From the NCBI GenBank assembly GCA_905371715.1, contig CAJPLV010000003.1, forward strand, positions 1-64,000: a DNA stretch of 64,000 nt. The letters run 5' to 3'. The notes beneath the pieces were generated by a model. It was not told where the DNA came from, made no database searches, and saw only the letters and a program-made list of their open reading frames with translations. Positions 62,907 through 64,000 of the stretch are shown in pieces. Made by a program: the position numbers and the translations under genes. The DNA comes from Candidatus Saccharimonadota bacterium. GTDB taxonomy: Bacteria > Patescibacteriota > Saccharimonadia > Saccharimonadales > Saccharimonadaceae. Within the stretch, counting starts at the first letter, position 1. Each line of letters opens with the position of its first letter.

Positions 62907-64000
62907 CTAGTTAAGTGTCGTTAGGCGTTGATTGCGGCGGACTTCGCGCGCAAGATCTGGGTAATCCGCCAGATTATCGCCGCTCGCGATAAATGCCTGC
63001 GCCGCCTTTTGGGCGCGGGCGATCAACTTCGTGTCGGCGAGTGTCGCGATTTGGAGGTTGAGCGCACCGTGCTGCATGCGCCCGTAAATTTCACCGGGGC
63101 CGCGCAAACGCATATCAACTTCTGCTAGATAAAACCCGTCGTTTGACTTCTCAATTTCGCGTAAACGCTCGCTTGGTTTATTATTCGTACTCATCATCAA
63201 ATAGCAATAACTTTGGTGCTTGCCACGCCCGACACGCCCGCGCAGCTGATGCAGTTGACTGAGGCCAAATTGCTCCGCATCTTCAATCATCATGATAGTT
63301 GCATTTGGCACGTCCACGCCAACTTCAACCACCGTCGTACTCACTAAAATATCATATTTTTTATCTTTGAAATCCCGCATGACGCGGTCTTTTTCGTCTG
63401 GTTTCATTTTGCCGTGCAATAATCCGATCGTACGATGACCAAATACGCTGTTTTTAAGTTTTTTGTACTCAGCTTCAACGCTTTTGCGATCGTTTTCGGG
63501 ATTATCGCGAATCAATCCGCAGATGATATACGCTTGACGGCCAGCTTGCAGTTCGCACTCAACCTGCTGATAGATTTTATCGCGCGACGGCAGTGAGACG
63601 AGTTTTGTCTTAATCGGCTTCCGTCCACCGGGGAGTTCATTAAGCACCGACACATCCAGCTCGCCGTATACCGTGAGCGCAAGCGAGCGCGGAATCGGCG
63701 TCGCCGTCATTGCCAGCAAATGCGGCAATACGCCCGACTTGTCAAGCAGCCGTTGGCGCTGCTCTACGCCAAATCGATGCTGCTCGTCGATTATTACAAA
63801 CCCGAGATTGTGAAATACAACTTTATCTTGAAACAGCGCGTGCGTGCCGACTACCACGTCGACGCCGCCGCTGGCAATCTGCGCACACAACGCCGTACGC
63901 GCCGCACCCTTCACGCTGCCGACAAGCAGCCCGACCGTCACGCCAAACGGCGAAAGAAGCGTACTCAGCGTTTCGGCGTGTTGCGCCGCTAAAATCTCTG
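62907..64000 (-). CDS. recG: ATP-dependent DNA helicase RecG (5' end outside window)
   Basis: The frame is open to the window edge. Visible: EILAAQHAETL, DEQH box (IIDEQHRFGVEQRQRL), ATPIPRSL (motif III), VVEVGVDVPNA and QLRGRVGRG (motifs V-VI), then the C-terminal MRLRGPGEIYGRMQHG segment typical of RecG. The wedge domain lies beyond the window. Confidence 0.95.
   Translation of the reverse strand, partial: EILAAQHAETLSTLLSPFGVTVGLLVGSVKGAARTALCAQIASGGVDVVVGTHALFQDKVVFHNLGFVIIDEQHRFGVEQRQRLLDKSGVLPHLLAMTATPIPRSLALTVYGELDVSVLNELPGGRKPIKTKLVSLPSRDKIYQQVECELQAGRQAYIICGLIRDNPENDRKSVEAEYKKLKNSVFGHRTIGLLHGKMKPDEKDRVMRDFKDKKYDILVSTTVVEVGVDVPNATIMMIEDAEQFGLSQLHQLRGRVGRGKHQSYCYLMMSTNNKPSERLREIEKSNDGFYLAEVDMRLRGPGEIYGRMQHGALNLQIATLADTKLIARAQKAAQAFIASGDNLADYPDLAREVRRNQRLTTLN

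Overview
The window looks like chromosomal DNA of a Patescibacteria/CPR bacterium, most likely Candidatus Saccharibacteria (TM7). It uses the standard code, since TGA closes many genes. rpsE runs directly into rplO with no rpmD (L30), a known CPR trait. Zinc-free forms of L33, L36, S14 and the RNA polymerase beta' subunit fit the same streamlined picture. The taxonomic call is an inference from gene content and protein character, not from an alignment.

Layout. 1-8.1 kb holds the 3' end of an LPXTG-like surface protein, tRNA-Trp, an MscS channel and an overlapping alpha-glucan operon (GT4, GH57, GH15, one unknown gene), followed by rpmG. 8.2-13.6 kb holds small membrane proteins, tRNA-Thr(GGT), tRNA-Tyr, tRNA-Thr(TGT), a TPR protein, and a trpS / pseudouridine synthase / holB chain. 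13.6-32.7 kb is the ribosomal protein cluster, all on the minus strand (tuf, rpsJ, S10, spc and alpha blocks). It is cut into several transcription units by terminators, new promoters and inserted genes or gene remains. 32.7-34.9 kb is a small accessory patch with a Fic pseudogene, a CPCC-motif protein and an IS1595-type transposase. 34.8-37.1 kb is a polar amino-acid ABC transporter. 37.2-43.9 kb holds two CYTH-domain proteins, fusA, rpsG-rpsL, and a structured transcript divergent from rpsL that fits no family I recognise. 44.0-51.5 kb is rpoB-rpoC. 51.6-57.8 kb is a proteostasis and translation block: clpP under a perfect CIRCE element, a Tat-like metalloprotease, trigger factor, a HisRS-like protein and a TrmH-type methyltransferase. 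58.0-64.0 kb holds two tRNA-Leu genes around an FAD oxidase, an Lnt-like acyltransferase, rsmD, a phospholipase-C-like protein and the 3' part of recG.

Main observations. (1) About a dozen transcription units have a consensus -10 box only 6-9 nt before the ATG and no Shine-Dalgarno, which predicts leaderless mRNAs. Many other genes, mainly ribosomal and elongation-factor ones, have good SD sites. (2) The divergent unit at 41.65-42.15 kb combines a promoter, many perfect hairpins (two mutually exclusive), a 31-codon ORF behind a near-perfect SD and a strong terminator. (3) Zinc ligands are missing throughout the transcription and translation machinery. (4) Several nonsense, frameshift or truncation pseudogenes (Nudix, phosphorylase-like, GrpB, Fic, a Pro-rich membrane protein) sit inside otherwise conserved operons. 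All motif and promoter calls were made by eye.
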